The translations under genes and the position numbers were made by a program. A stretch of DNA of 64,000 bases, from positions 45,870,501 through 45,934,500 of the forward strand of contig JAMJFZ010000107.1 in NCBI GenBank assembly GCA_026225945.1. Reading direction: 5' to 3'. The stretch is from Cricetomys ansorgei (lineage: Eukaryota; Chordata; Mammalia; Rodentia; Nesomyidae). The notes under the pieces are model-generated. The model did no database searches and had not been told where the DNA came from. It saw only the letters and a program-made list of their open reading frames with translations. Every line of letters begins with the position of its first letter. Position 1 is the stretch's first letter. Of the stretch, positions 46,045-58,550 are shown piece by piece.

Positions 46045-46300
46045 TCACATGGATCAATGCTGCCTACAGAATAAATGCAAATTTTTTAGCTTGGTCTCCG
46101 TATTTTTTAATCTTATTTTTCACATCATGATTCTACCAAGTCACAGTTCATTCTGGCATATAAAACAACACATCTTTGTCTTAAAGCATGGACTGCATTT
46201 TTCCACTTCTTTACATTTTGTCTTTCTCCTAAATTCAGGCTGTCAAAATTTTACCCATTCAGCTCAACTGCTTCCTCCTACATAAAATCTTCAACCAAAC
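46045..46300 (-). mobile_element. L2 LINE fragment, antisense
   Basis: The order 'GCTTGGTCTCCGTATTTTTTAATC', 'TGATTCTACCAAGTCACAGTTC', 'ATTCTGGCATATAAAACAACAC', 'CCCATTCAGCTCAACTGCTTCC' and 'TCCTACATAAAATCTTCAACC' parallels antisense L2 (…CCAGCTCAAATGTCACCTCCT…GAAGCCTTCC). It is diverged, and the open frame across part of it is incidental. Confidence 0.45.
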
Positions 46301-48904
46301 ACTTTAAAGTTTCAAAATTATTCCTTTACTTGTATTTTAATTACTTGTCTGTATTCTTATCTTGTGCTGTGCTATCTATTCAAATTATTGTTGTTGAATT
46401 TTGAATTAACATTATATCACAGACCTCCTACTTGTAATAATAGATACAATTTATTCCTGTAGAAATAATAAAGAGTAAAATCATCAGAGCTAATGTAGAG
46501 ATTTGGTTCTCTGGGAGAAAAAAGTAGTGTACTTCCAGTTGTCACAAGATTCATGGTTGGGTCCCAAGTAACAAAAGATATATTAAAAAGAGAAAAACAT
46601 GATTTATTTAATGTGAGTTTTACAGTATGTGGGGCCTTCAGTAATAAGAACAAAAAAAATGGGAATAGTGTATCTCATGGACAGTGGTACAGAAATATGA
46701 CTGTACTGATGGAAGCGGCCTGAAGTGGGTGTAAGGGGGCCTATATGCACAGATCCTTTAGACTTCCTGCTGAGCACTCTTCCATGGGTAAAGGACCTAG
46801 TTAAATTAGAGAATTCAGAGATAAGGTGGGGAGATGGTTAGAGGTGGCCTTCCTGGTTGTAGGATCTACTTCAGAGAATGGAAAGGAGAATTTGAGAATG
46901 GCCCTCCTACCTTTGCTTTTATTCAGCAGGGCTTGGGGCATGGTAACCTGATTCTGTTGTAACTCAGCTTGCAGGAACATGCACCTACATGCTTCTGCAG
47001 CTATTGCTCTTCTTTTCCCTTCATCCATATTTCCTGCACTTCCAAGCCCCCTGTGTTGGTATCCTCACCCATGAGACAGAACCAAATCTGTCAATGATGC
47101 CAGCTTCCACTAAAAAAATGTACCCATTTACTAACTTCTTCAATTCAAGAACCACTCTCAAACCTAGGGTAACACAGGAGAGTCAAAATATCTTTGCTCT
47201 AAACTATATAATAGCCCATCTCTCTGAGGAATTAGGAGTTAGTCTGTAGAGATATGACTCCATTTTCATCTAGCTCATCCAGGGAATGTGCATCCACCTT
47301 TGCTCATCAGTGAAGGATGGAAATGGCAGATACTTCTGAGAAGTAAGGCCAAGAAGGGATCAAGATGCAAGTGAGAATGACTGGGAAAACTTGATGGTGA
47401 GCAGCAGTTTTGTTTGTTTAAATATTCTCTTTTAAATAAAGAATATTTATACATTTATAAGAACTGACTCCTATAAAGTTGCAAAATACTATACTACTTG
47501 GCTGATAAAATTCCCTGAAAGAACCACAGATTATCTAATAAAAACCCAAATATCAGGTATAAGAAATACTCTTTTGAGTTGTTGGTCAGGGGAATCCAAA
47601 TGGCCAATCCAAAACAATATACGCTATTGTTGTAGTTTGTAGTTGCCTCCCAGTGGCTGAAGTTAAGTTCCTATTACTGAGAAAAACAACCAACTTGGAC
47701 ATAAGACTTGGAAGACCTGAGCTATCCCTGACTAGAAAGCCCCAACCTGAGGACAGGCTTTCTTGGCCAGAAGGTGCTATGAGTGTTTCTAAGAAAGAAG
47801 CAGCCAGTAATTCTACCCAGATAGCTGGCTTTTTTTTTTTTCAAATGGATACTGATGCTCTGAAGTCAGGTCCTCATATAAGCCATTTTCTTGATTCCTT
47901 CTTTGTTGCTTTAAAAAAATTGTTTATACTATGGTTTGTAAGTCTCCTTTGTAGTATCCTCCACTTTAAAGATAGAACTAACTTCTGAAAAAAGAAACCA
48001 TAAAACAATGAAGATAAAGTTCATAAATTAAAACATACAGACATTGTAATTGAAAGATACTTGGACTTTATTTCAATTTTTACCTAGAATATGAAATTCT
48101 TATGAGACTATGAGAACAAAGTTAATGAACTTTCTCAAACTAATTTCTTCCTTACCTTTCGATGACCTTATTTAATTAGAACAAGAAATAAAAAAAAAAA
48201 ATCAGTGTCGAATCAAACTAGTTTGAATTTAGACTGAATTTTCACCCATCGTATTATTTATTCCAGATTTTATTTAACACAGATCCTTAATGAATGTTAT
48301 AATTGGTTGCATGTGTGAGTTTCTTTTATAATGAATAATAAAAAAACCATGTGCCTCGTTTTGATTAGTCAAAATATTTTTATAGTACATAATACCTCAA
48401 AATTGTAAATAAATATGTAGAATATTAAAAATATTTTTAATTCACAGATTCTGAGTCACATCACAAGTTCTCATGCAATTAGAAATATATTTTTCCTCTA
48501 AGCTCTTGCAAGATCTTCTGATAACACATGATTTGGAAAGTCAATAATCAATACTTTTTAGAAAATTGACGTATTTTATCTTCTATTAAAAATATGTTGT
48601 TGAGGAAGGTAAGTAAGAGAAGGAGAATCTACTAAATTATGTTTGTCAAAAAAATGTCATAATTTTCTTATTTATTATTGAAATTTTATTTTACCCTTTA
48701 TACTAGAGGTAGAACAATTTTTTTTTCCTTAAGTATTGCCAAACTGATATTTCTTGAAGAAAGAACCCAGAATCAATTATTTTCTCTGAGGTTTGAAGTT
48801 AGGTCAGTTTAGAATACTCAACTAAACACATGCTGCAGGGACCAAGCAAAGATACAGAGACAGATGAAGGATAGACAATAGATTGCTGACAGATAAACTA
48901 TGCA
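46301..48904. other. Unassigned DNA
   Basis: No repeat family is recognised with confidence. The interval 46650-47280 is GC-richer than its surroundings and may be an old LTR or other repeat. An open frame of 111 codons (47653-47988, plus) ends in low-complexity AT DNA and is not called. Confidence 0.45.
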
Positions 48905-49031
48905 TGTATATGCAACAGTTCAAGACACATACTGCTCTTCTAGTTCCAACTCCCCCCACCCCTCAGCATGTGCTCATATCTATGTACACATGCATGATTT
49001 AAAGTAAAATAAATCTTATAAAAAAAAAAGA
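48905..49031 (+). mobile_element. Degraded B2-family SINE with A-tail
   Basis: Blocks 'CATACTGCTCTTCTAGTTCC' and 'CCTCAGCATGTGCTCATATC', then 'AAAGTAAAATAAATCTTATA' and an A-run, follow the B2/B3 order (CTGCTCTTCCAGAGG... AATAAATCTTNAAAA). The head is lost. Confidence 0.6.
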
Positions 49032-51129
49032 AGCAGCTTGATACTTGCTTCCATTTAGGTAATCATCTGCCATAAAGACCCATTGGGTTTGATTTATATA
49101 CCAATGTCATTATGAGAAAAATTAGAAAGATGACACTAACTGAATTGCACTCATTTTTCAGAGTAGTCCATGGAAATTAAAGATTTGAACAAGGGGCAAT
49201 CCCATCTGTTATGTTTTAGAGCACTCAAGTGGGCCATGGGCCTAGTGATGCTGTTTCGGAACACTTGGTATCAACATAATCACTCATACAAAATGAGCTG
49301 AAGATATGGAAATATGGTACATTGTGTTTTCTGTGCCTGAAGTTAAGCCTTTTATTACTTTAATGTAAAATAGATGTACAAAATACTTACACAACTGTTG
49401 GAACAGTGAGTGAGTGTTTTGATGGAAGATTAGTATGAGTATTAGTATGAGTAGACATATTTAAGTTTTCATATTTGAAATTCAACCATGAAATGATCTT
49501 TCTAGTTTAATTAAGTCAATGAATTTCTAGAGCTATCTACTGTGTTCTAGGTAACATCTTAAGATATGATGCCATACTGCGACATTCTTGTTTTTCATCA
49601 TTGTATAGACTCCCATTTGTTTATTTTCTTCAACATCAACAAACTCTATGAAGGGATACTACTTCATATTGTTTCAGAATTCACAAATTTTAAACACTCA
49701 CCTAAAGAATTACCTTGAAAGTTCTTAAGTTTGTTTCATACTTTTTTTTCTAATACTCATCAAAAATAATAAATATTGAGGTAGCATTTTAGGAATATTT
49801 CAGTAATTATGCATTATCAGAATGGTGGCTGTTAAATATTATATTTTTAGGAATATGGGGAATCATGAGTTAGAGGCAGGTGTTTCTTCACGAAAACTTA
49901 GACTAATATTTCAGTCTTAAAAATAAATGACAGTTCATATGTTGCATATAAAGGAGGATTTATTACCTTCATGGCGTCTTAATACTTTATTTCTTCCTTA
50001 CATCAGATCTAATCTTATTCTGAAACCCTTTGGCCTTAAAGAATAATTTAATCTATTAGCTCAGAAATGACTTTAAGTTAATCCTTGACAGTGAAGAGAA
50101 AGGAATGATTTTGTTAAAAGTATGGTGTCACTGAAGGTCACATCCATGACAAACAGGAGGACAGTGTGGGCAAAAATAATACCTCTCTGTTTCTAGCAGA
50201 GATTCATTTTTAATTATTCACACTGGTATATTTCCCAAGGAGGGAAATTATAATGTTACCCACACTTTTCTGTACATATTTATTATTTCTATTTAAATTA
50301 AGCATAAGACTACAGAGTTTCTCATGAATAAAGGAAATGTGTGAAAAACAGTTACATTACAAAGAAGAAAACACAAATGAGGCTTCTTGAATTTTTCATG
50401 AAAACTCACCCAGAAGGAACTACATATTTGGAATCATACAGTGCAGATGCCTTGGGATACTTGAACAAAGTGACTGATACAAGCAAATTTCAAAACTCTG
50501 ATGGTTACAAACATTTCATGTTGTTTTCAAAAGACTTACTGAAGCAAATAAAATTATAAAGCATGCATAATTTGAAAAATATAGTGGAAGTTGAGAAAGT
50601 TTATAATTATTCTTAATAGGAACTAATTATGTGTGACTCAGAATCACAGGAATGCAGTGTGAAAAAGTCATTGAAAACAGTGCAAAAACTTGAGATACTT
50701 TATCATTCATTCATTAATTCATCTGACATCGATGCATGTACATATAGAGAAAAAGTTCTGTGTTGTAGTTTAGGTGCTGCAAGGGAGATAATGAAGACAG
50801 AGATGCAAGACGCCTACATGCAAAAGGATTATAATCGAACCTTCCAGACCTACTGGAAGAATACTACCGAAAACCTAAAATAAATATCCAAAGAAGAAAG
50901 AGAGATCTTTTGGCTAAGGGACAGAAAGCAATGCTGAAAGTCTAAGGTATGAGAAATACTTTCAAGGATACATTACATTGAGGAGCAGACATTCTAGAGT
51001 AGGACATTCTACACAAAAAAGACAGGACTGAAATCCAGACTTCACAGTTTAAAGAAAGAGTAGCAGTAAGAATTAAAGTCTGTTAGTTACCATCTATGGC
51101 ACAAAGGAGCTTCTTAGATGATAGTTAAC
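49032..51129. other. Unassigned DNA with an ancient repeat trace
   Basis: At about 50695-50830, 'TTCATTCATTAATTCATCTGAC' and 'GTTTAGGTGCTGCAAGGGAGAT' recall a mammal-wide dispersed repeat (TTCATTCAACAAATATTTATTGAGC... GTGCTGGG), but the class is not assignable. Two open frames of 72 and 84 codons (50341-50559 and 50629-50883, plus) fall here and are not supported as genes. Confidence 0.45.
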
Positions 51130-51770
51130 ACAGAAGCCCAGAACTGTACAGTGTGCAGAGAGTGAGAGACTTTGGAGCATTCAGTCCTAACTGGGATGTC
51201 TTTATTAAAGCCCTTCCCTCAAGGCAAAGGGATCTATGCAGAAGAAAAATGGAAACACTCTAAAATCCAGAGGTGGTGTATAACTCCAAGGAAACCACGT
51301 CTTCCAGACAACAGGGATAATATACACACATGATCTCACAAAGTCTGTGACAGCATGTGCAAAACTTGCACATGCTCAAACCAGACAAAATCCCAGCACT
51401 GAGAAGGAAAAGTGGACACAAAATCCAGGTCATAACCAAGAAACTATGTGCAGTTGGTAACTGCTGAGAAAGCAAAAAATTCAGTTTTCTTCAATGAAAT
51501 AGCACTGGTATATCAACCATACTCCAGAGCAGGGTAACAGAAATAATTGACCAACACAAAAATTTCCACATTTTTTTGGTATGTATTTTGTTTTGTTTTG
51601 GTAATTTTTATCTTATTGGTTTTATTTTTAATATTTTTAGAGAGAGGGAAAGATTATGAAGTTGGGTGTGTAGGGAGCTAGGAAGATCTGGAGAAATTGA
51701 GGAAAGGAAAATATAATCAAAATGTGAGAAATGTTGAACAATAAGAATGAAATACAACTTGAAGCATATT
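51130..51770 (+). mobile_element. L1 3'UTR, sense
   Basis: Blocks in order are 'GTGCAGAGAGTGAGAGACTT', 'AGTCCTAACTGGGATGTCTT', 'CCCTTCCCTCAAGGCAAAGG', 'GTGACAGCATGTGCAAAACTT', 'CAGCACTGAGAAGGAAAAGTGG', 'TCAGTTTTCTTCAATGAAATAG', 'GACCAACACAAAAATTTCCAC', a T-rich section, and a purine-rich end 'GGGAGCTAGGAAGATCTGGAG'. It resembles the mouse-lineage L1 3'UTR closely. No ORF2 and no clean A-tail. Confidence 0.85.
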
Positions 51771-53851
51771 TAAACAAATAAGAGGAGAAGGAGGTAGAAA
51801 GGTAAATTTCATCGAACTTTTAATAGTCTAAAAAAGCCAATCTTGTTTTCTACCAAAAGCCTTTATGTTAAACTGTAGGAAGAAAACATCTGGACACAGA
51901 TCTGAGCACTGCTTTGGAAGTTTGACCACAGGCCAAGAAGACAAGAACAAAACCTCAAGGAGAAGCAAAGCTGAAAGGAAGTCACTTAAAAAGAGCAACA
52001 AAGAAGGTCAGATTTGTTGCTGTCAAAGAGAAAAGAAGAGATGGAGTGAAGGGTACCTCATGTGTTTCCAGTTATGGCTGCGGAATGATTGGATCGTGAC
52101 TAAAATTTTTAGCAGTCAGGAGAAAAAAAAATCAACAAAAAGCAAAAATCTTTACAGGGAAATAAGAAATAAATAGCTTTGTTTTGGTTGTATTGCTTAC
52201 AACACGTTAATTAAACATCAATATCAAACAGACAGATGGATATAAGTTAACAGATAAGTCCTGCAGTAGTGGACTGTAGTAGTAGAACACTGGAGGCACA
52301 ATTCATGCTTACAGAATGGTTATGTCTTAGAACTAAGCAGGGATGATAGCTACCAAAAATGTCAGTAAAATGGCCGCATTTGAAGCTGCTATGTAAAAGC
52401 AAGAGTGAAGTGAAGTTCAAGAAGCAAGAAGTGACCAATTGTTTCCCAGAAGTTGACGCAACTTAGGACTGGAAAAAAGTATATAGGTTAGTTACTGTTA
52501 AGTATTCATGGTGAAAGAGTCTCTGCAAGAAATCAATCCTCAAGGAGTAATAGCTGGTCTGCTGATGGAATTGTGAGAAGGCTCTTTATGAAGTTTTGTG
52601 ACATAAGCCCAAAGCAATGCAAATTGAGACCCTGACAGTATTAGTATATGAGAAAAGGAGGACAGCAAACACTAGGTTCCTGAAGAGCCATTTGTATTTT
52701 TGCTTGAAGGACTCTCTGGCTGAGCCAAGGGTTGATGGAGGCTGGCCAGGACTGGAACATCAGTATAGTGTATGAGATATTTTCCTTGCTGTTTCTTTGA
52801 TTTGTTTGCTGGTCTGGAACAGGGAGGCATTGCAAGCAATGTAAATGCTACTGCTCTAGTTAGCTTCTGGTGACTCTTCATCTGTAAGAGTTCTCATGAA
52901 GCCATTTTATTAGTAAGTTTCAGTAAACCTTGGTTTCCCTGAGTCATATTCTGGTAATTTTGCAGTTCTCTTGCCAACCTATCTAACAGTCTGATGAAGC
53001 TATGTGGAGAACAGAGTAATGAAGAGATGTTTTTTTGAAAGGCAGTAAAAATGTAAGTGCATTTGTAAATAAAACAAATGAAAAAAAGGAAAACATAGAA
53101 ATGCTTATTTAATAAAATGAGTTGACAAGAAAGGAATACTGTGCATACACTTTCTCTTTGACATAGGAAAGAAGAGTATGTTAATGGAAGTATTTGATTT
53201 GGACAGACTCAACAGAGCATTTGGTGGAGCATTGACATGTATACTGGATACAAAGGATCCAGGTGGAGGATATAGATTCAGATAAAAGAAGAGAGCTGGA
53301 ATACCTCGAGATTATGCTGTGACACTGAGTCAGAAGACAAACAATAGCAGTGCTATACAGGTGAAGTAGATGGTACTAATCTATTGTGCAAATAGCCTGA
53401 TTTGCTAACTTCCTTCAACAGTGTGAATGGTCTGCAAGCATTGGATGTGTGTGTGGAGGGGGTTAAGAACTATTGAGAGTAGAAGTTTATTAGAATACAG
53501 AGGGCAAAAGTCAAATGGTGAGAGCCTTGAGATCATTAATGAGAAGATGCTTAAAAGAGCTCAATACGGCTCTCAAGATCTAAGTTCAGAGCAAAGTAGT
53601 TAGAAAAAGGTTGATGAGTCAGAAGTATAAGGTTGGTTCAAGGAATAGGGCTTCTCAAAGTTCAAGATCGTTGCTAATGAGGAACAAGGAAGATTGAGAG
53701 TAGGATAGTTTGTTAGAAGGGAAAATTTCAAAGTTCAAAATCAATGGTATTGATTAGTAGCCCATAGTGAACAAAAGAGTAAGCTCTTATTGATCTAAAA
53801 TGATTGAGGAATGAGAAAGCTGGCTAGGTAAAAATGCTGACTTAGGATTTA

Positions 53852-53854
<3 letters not shown>
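51771..53854. other. Unassigned DNA
   Basis: A purine-rich open frame of 103 codons (51865-52176, plus; Lys/Arg/Ser-rich) is present without a recognisable domain. The interval is less AT-rich than the window average, but no repeat is recognised. Confidence 0.45.
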
Positions 53855-53898
<44 letters not shown>

Positions 53899-53910
53899 AT
53901 ACATATACAC
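53855..53910. repeat. (AT)n followed by (AC/ATAC)n
   Basis: About 17 AT units pass into CACACATACATACATATACAC. This is a cruciform-prone AT tract. Confidence 0.95.
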
Positions 53911-55789
53911 ATGATAGTTTGCTATATGAACTGTTGTATTGTTTAGAAATATCTAAAATTTTGGACATATCTTTTGTTTTAATATTAGATTAAGAAATTA
54001 GAAATAGTTACATGAATTTCTCCACTTATAATTCTGTATATAATGATGTTCATGCAATTCCTGTACAATATTGATCTACCAATATATGATTACATTTTCA
54101 TCTTTGTAAACTACTCTAAGTAAGATTTCAGAGTTCCTACTGTATAAACTTTCTTCTCATATACCATCATCTTCTCTCCAACAGGTGTGCTGGAGCCTGC
54201 TAGGGTGAGAATTCGTGGAATAGGTGGGCTACTTTTATATTCACCCAACTGCATATTCCATATTAATAAAAACTAAGCCAAATGTACGTTAGATAAATGT
54301 ATTACAGGTCCAGTGGATAGAAGGGTCTTAGATGACTCCATTAACTGAAGTGGAAAGGTAGACAGTAGGGTAATCAACTGAAGTAAAAGGTCTTCTTGGG
54401 CATAAAATCAGTTGCACTAAACTTGGTGAAAACCAGCAAATGAAGAGCTCAGGACTTCTTTCTTTGTCTCCCAACCAAATCCCATTTTATATATTTAATA
54501 TACAGTTTACTATATAAAGTGAGTTACCATGTTTTGCAAGAGAATAATGCACATATATAATTCAAGCTTCATTGAGGAAGTATACTTGTATTTAGATGAT
54601 TTGGAAGGGTATTTCTGATAATCATTATCAATGATAATCTTTCCAACCAGAGAGATTAAAGGTAATTTATTTTACCTTCTACTAATCAATCTACGTTAAG
54701 CAGTTTATTTTGACACTGAATGTTGGATATTTGTGTTTTTAAGCAAATGAATTATGACCATTACCTGTGATAGACAAGAAAAGGAATGGCGTCAATTACT
54801 CTTCCACTGTTACTATAGTGACACTCTCTTGTGCTTTCTCACATAGAGTCAATGCCAAAACATGCAGTGCCTTCTGCTACAACACAACGAAGTTCCATTA
54901 CTACCCAATGTCTAAGATTAAAGTATTGTTTTAGTATTGGTGAAGTCCAATTTTAGTGTTTTTACTGGTTAGAGAATAGCAATTTATTATGAGTACACTA
55001 GCTTAAATTTGACAATGTATTCCCCATTCCTAGAGCAGTATTCCACACATTTCTGTTGGGTAGTTCTGTCATCTTTAACAGATGGCCTACAAGATTTCTC
55101 CTGTCATTACCACATATAAGCTAGGCAATATATAGAGAAGGCTCAGGGCACACATTATTACAGAGACAGAGAAATAATCTGGGAATCACAAATACTGTAT
55201 CTCTTAATATCTTGAGATTGTATCACTAACTATCTTGATAACTTGAAATTAGTCCCTGGTTATAATTATCTGCAAAGAAGTCTATGAAATATAGTCTTTA
55301 ATGGAATATCCACAGATAAAACACTCACTAGAGGGGACTACCAGACATTTGGCATATCTATTACTCATCTTGATTGTGCAGAGACTTGTGCTAATTTCAG
55401 TAGTTACACACACATCTTGGGCATACTGTTAATTTTGTTCTTGAGTTAGTAAAGTGTTTTTTTCTACTACTGCTATCTTTATTCTTTATAGTTGGAACCT
55501 GTGCCATTTGTTTCCATTAAAAAATGTTCTATGAGAGGGTGACAATTATTTTTAATTGGCTTTTTTCACGCCAAACATCTATCATACAAGAAGGAAATGA
55601 ACTGATATAGATTTACCTTCTTGTTACCACATAAGAAAAGTAAGTAAAAAAAAAATCTATGCCCAGGGCACCCTGGTTCATGAAAATGATCTATATATCA
55701 TTCACAGAAATCAATGACACACTTCACTAAATGTATCTAAACACATAACTCTTAACATGTTTGGCATACGATAGCTTGAAATTCATTTA
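53911..55789. other. Unassigned AT-rich DNA
   Basis: No repeat or gene recognised. Confidence 0.5.
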
Positions 55790-55920
55790 ATATTTATTTA
55801 TTTATTTATGTAGAGGCAGGGTTGTACTATGTAGCCCAGGCAAACCCTGAACTTGAGTTCCTCTTCTTCTGGCCTGAGTGATTGGATTATTTATTGGCCA
55901 GTGTCAACATGCCTTGCTTT
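55790..55920 (-). mobile_element. Old B1-type SINE, antisense
   Basis: A TTTA-rich lead (the A-rich tail) is followed by 'GTAGAGGCAGGGTTGTACTA', 'TGTAGCCCAGGCAAACCCTGAA', 'CTTGAGTTCCTCTTCTTCTGG' and, after a diverged part, 'GTCAACATGCCTTGCTTTT'. The reverse-complement B1 order is retained. Confidence 0.75.
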
Positions 55921-56474
55921 TGTGTTTGGAATCTTATGTGTCCCCTGAAGGCCCTAGTATTACAAGTTTGATGAACAACCTGTGATGTTGCTGAAAGGTG
56001 ATAGATTTCCATTTTGAAAAGTTTCTGTTTTCAAAGGATCAGTTTCCCCCAAGCACCCAACCACTCTAAAATTACCCACTCTAGAAGGTGATACTCTTTA
56101 TTTTGTTTCTTTCTTATAGGAAGATAATATATTCCATAGAAATATAAGTGAAAAAACTCCCACAGATTTGTTGATTTGTTCAGAATAAGGATTATGTTTT
56201 TCTTGGTTCAGGGTCCATGGTGCAGAGGGGACAAGCACTTGGATATAGTGGCAACATAAAAATAAGTGACTTTTATTAACACATTGATTAAAATTAACCA
56301 ACAAATATGTGCCAAAGTAAATGAGATTTATTTATATATGTAAGACAGGATTATTGCATAGAATCATATGCTAGAGTCACAACATTACTAAGGTAGGAAT
56401 AACTACAATGCATTTTCTTTGCTTTTCTTCTACATGACATAACACTGTGAATAAAGAATGGATGATGGCTCCAA
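55921..56474. other. Unassigned DNA
   Basis: Nothing recognised. It contains the pre-insertion flank of the L1 that follows. Confidence 0.5.
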
Positions 56475-57088
56475 AAAACTCAAATGCTGCTATGCTCATA
56501 TGTTGGTGCCTAGTCCAGGTGTCATCCGAGAAGCTTCCTCCATCAGCTGATGGGAGCAGATGTAGAAACCCATAGAAAAGCACTGAGCAGTGCTAAGGGA
56601 ACCCTGTGGAAGAGAAAGAGGAGGGATTCTGGGGACCAGAGGGGTTGAGAACACCAGGAGAACATACCCCACAGAACTGACCAGGACTCATAGGGGCTCA
56701 CAGACTGAAGTGGCAGACACAGAGTCTGCTTGGATCTGTGCTAGGGCTCCTACATCTTAAGGTTGTCTTGCTTGATGTTTTTATAAATCTCCTAAAAGTT
56801 GGAATGGAGGGTCTCTGAACCTTTTACCTGATCTTGGGATCTTCTTCCTCCTATTGGTGGCTTCATCCAGTCTTGATGTAGGGATATGTGCCTGGGTTTG
56901 TTCCATTTTTTAAGCCCTGTTTTATTGATAACCCTGGGAGGCCTGCTCTTTTCTGAGGGGAAATAGGAAGACAGAGTGGATCAGAGGAGATGAAAGATGT
57001 GGGGTAGCTGGAATGAGTCAAGAGAGGTTGGGATTGTGATATATTATATAAGAGAAGAAAAACAAATAAATTAAAACTCAAATGCTGC
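56475..57088 (+). mobile_element. L1 3'UTR insertion flanked by perfect 16-bp target-site duplication
   Basis: The duplication AAAACTCAAATGCTGC lies at 56475-56490 and again at 57073-57088. Between them (56491-57072) lies a 5'-truncated L1 tail: 'TTGGTGCCTAGTCCAGGTGTC', 'AGCTGATGGGAGCAGATGTAG', 'GGGAACCCTGTGGAAGAG', 'GGGACCAGAGGGGTTGAGAAC', 'GTGCTAGGGCTCCTACATCTT', 'GGGAGGCCTGCTCTTTTCTG' and an A-rich tail. It is the same subfamily as 15625-16209. An internal stretch (about 56800-56935) is not present in that copy. Confidence 0.93.
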
Positions 57089-57466
57089 ACCTCAGTACAT
57101 GACTCACAAGCAGGTTGACAGGTCAGAAACATCTTTTCTGGGCAGTTCAGTTAATTTGAGCCTCTTCTACGCATTTTGGCTAGTCATTGCCTCTTCCAAG
57201 CAGCTTGACTAAACTAAGAATGTCTCTTAGGAGTCCTTATTTCTTATATAAGCTTGAACATGCTGAAGGCTAGTATATCTGCCCAGTTTCAGGGACTTCC
57301 TGATCCTTTTGAGTTGTTTACTTTTTTATTTTAATAAGCATCCCTTTGAAATATCCTGAACGTTTCAGTGCCTTCCTACAGAGTAGAATGTTTCCCCTCC
57401 CCTTAGTATTCTCTTGAGCCTTAAAGAATTTCCTGATAGACACAGGGAACATTCTTAGATCGGAAG

Positions 57467-57470
<4 letters not shown>
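57089..57470. other. Possible old rodent repeat, unassigned
   Basis: Blocks such as 'TGGCTAGTCATTGCCTCTTCC' and 'ATCTGCCCAGTTTCAGGGACTTCC' look repeat-derived, but I cannot name the family. Confidence 0.3.
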
Positions 57471-57564
<94 letters not shown>

Positions 57565-57585
57565 CACAGAGAGAGAGAGAGAGAT
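57471..57585. repeat. Compound (GT)n(GA)n microsatellite
   Basis: About 24 GT units run directly into about 33 GA units with CA interruptions. The GA half is a homopurine strand (triplex-prone) and the GT half is Z-prone. The Cys/Val then Glu/Arg open frame across it is an artefact. Confidence 0.98.
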
Positions 57586-58179
57586 TTTTATCTTCAAACA
57601 TGTATTGCGAGGCCATATGTATGAGATGTTATTTGAAGTTTACTGGAAATGTGACACCAACACCAGTTGTTTTCCTCTGAGGGACTTTCAGAAGTGGTGG
57701 AGAAGAAAGGATCATCATTCATTACTGTGATAGTGTAATAACCATGCAGCAACCTACGAAATGTAAATAGGAAAGGGAAGTAGAAATGATTTCAAGAGTC
57801 AAATGAAAAGAAACACTAAGCTTATCTGAAGATATTTTAGGAATTCTGAAAAGGAAATAACATTTGGAAAATACTTGATTAAAGTAAAAATTCATTTTTT
57901 TCTGTGCAGATCATATTAATAACTAGAAAGGTACATGGGAAGAAAATGACTAGTACAAAGAACTAGATTGTTCTACAGGCCAGAACTTGGCAAGAAACAG
58001 TGTATACTTTTGTGATGGCGTCTTCTATGTAACATGACTGGATAAAGAGAAACCCAAAAGATATAATACCTGAATGTGTCTGTGATGAGGTTTCTTGGGT
58101 AGCAAAAATTTGATATTAGTAAAAGACATCCCCTCACTAACATGGCTAAGTATCACCTAATAGTTTGGGGCCCTGAAAT
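57586..58179. other. Unassigned DNA
   Basis: Nothing recognised. Confidence 0.55.
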
Positions 58180-58550
58180 GAATAAAATATATTCTTTCTC
58201 CTCTGGAGCTGGGGCATCAATTTCCTCCTGTCCTTGCATATCACAGCTCTTGCTCCTGGTCTTCCACAACAAGGTCCATGCTAGCTTCTACTGCTCCCCA
58301 GCTCTGTCCCAGGTTCTGACTCATCTTGGGAGTTCTACCATCAGCTTTCCAGGTTTTCAGGTATATCAATTTGGACTGATTTACACCATGGATTTTCTTA
58401 GATCTCTAGCTTCTAGATGGCAGATGGTGTAAGTACTTGGTCCACTTTCAGAATCATGTGTCCATTTTTCATAATTTAATAAGCATCCATGTGTGCTGTC
58501 CTGTCCATGGGGAGAATACTGGCTAATTCAATTGGGAAAGAGATAAGTTG
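58180..58550 (+). mobile_element. Ancient mammalian repeat (class not assigned)
   Basis: The order 'TTTGGACTGATTTACACCATGG', 'TTTTCTTAGATCTCTAGCTTC', 'TAGATGGCAGATGGTG', 'TCAGAATCATGTGTCCATTTTTC' and 'GGAGAATACTGGCTAATTCAA' matches a common mammalian dispersed repeat (…CCGGCTTTCCTGGGTCTCCAGCTTGCAGA… GAGAACCCTGACTAATAC). The 96-codon open frame here is incidental. Confidence 0.5.

Noticed and set aside
50341..50883. Two consecutive plus-strand open frames (72 and 84 codons)
   Set aside because: Initially suggestive of a broken small gene. They are in different contexts separated by stops, part overlaps an ancient repeat trace, and no protein family is recognised.
51865..52176. 103-codon Lys/Arg-rich open frame
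   Set aside because: The basic composition follows from purine-rich AAG/AGA DNA. There is no domain and no flanking gene structure.
57471..57680. Open frame starting with Cys/Val repeats and then Glu/Arg repeats
   Set aside because: It is a direct translation of the GT and GA microsatellites.
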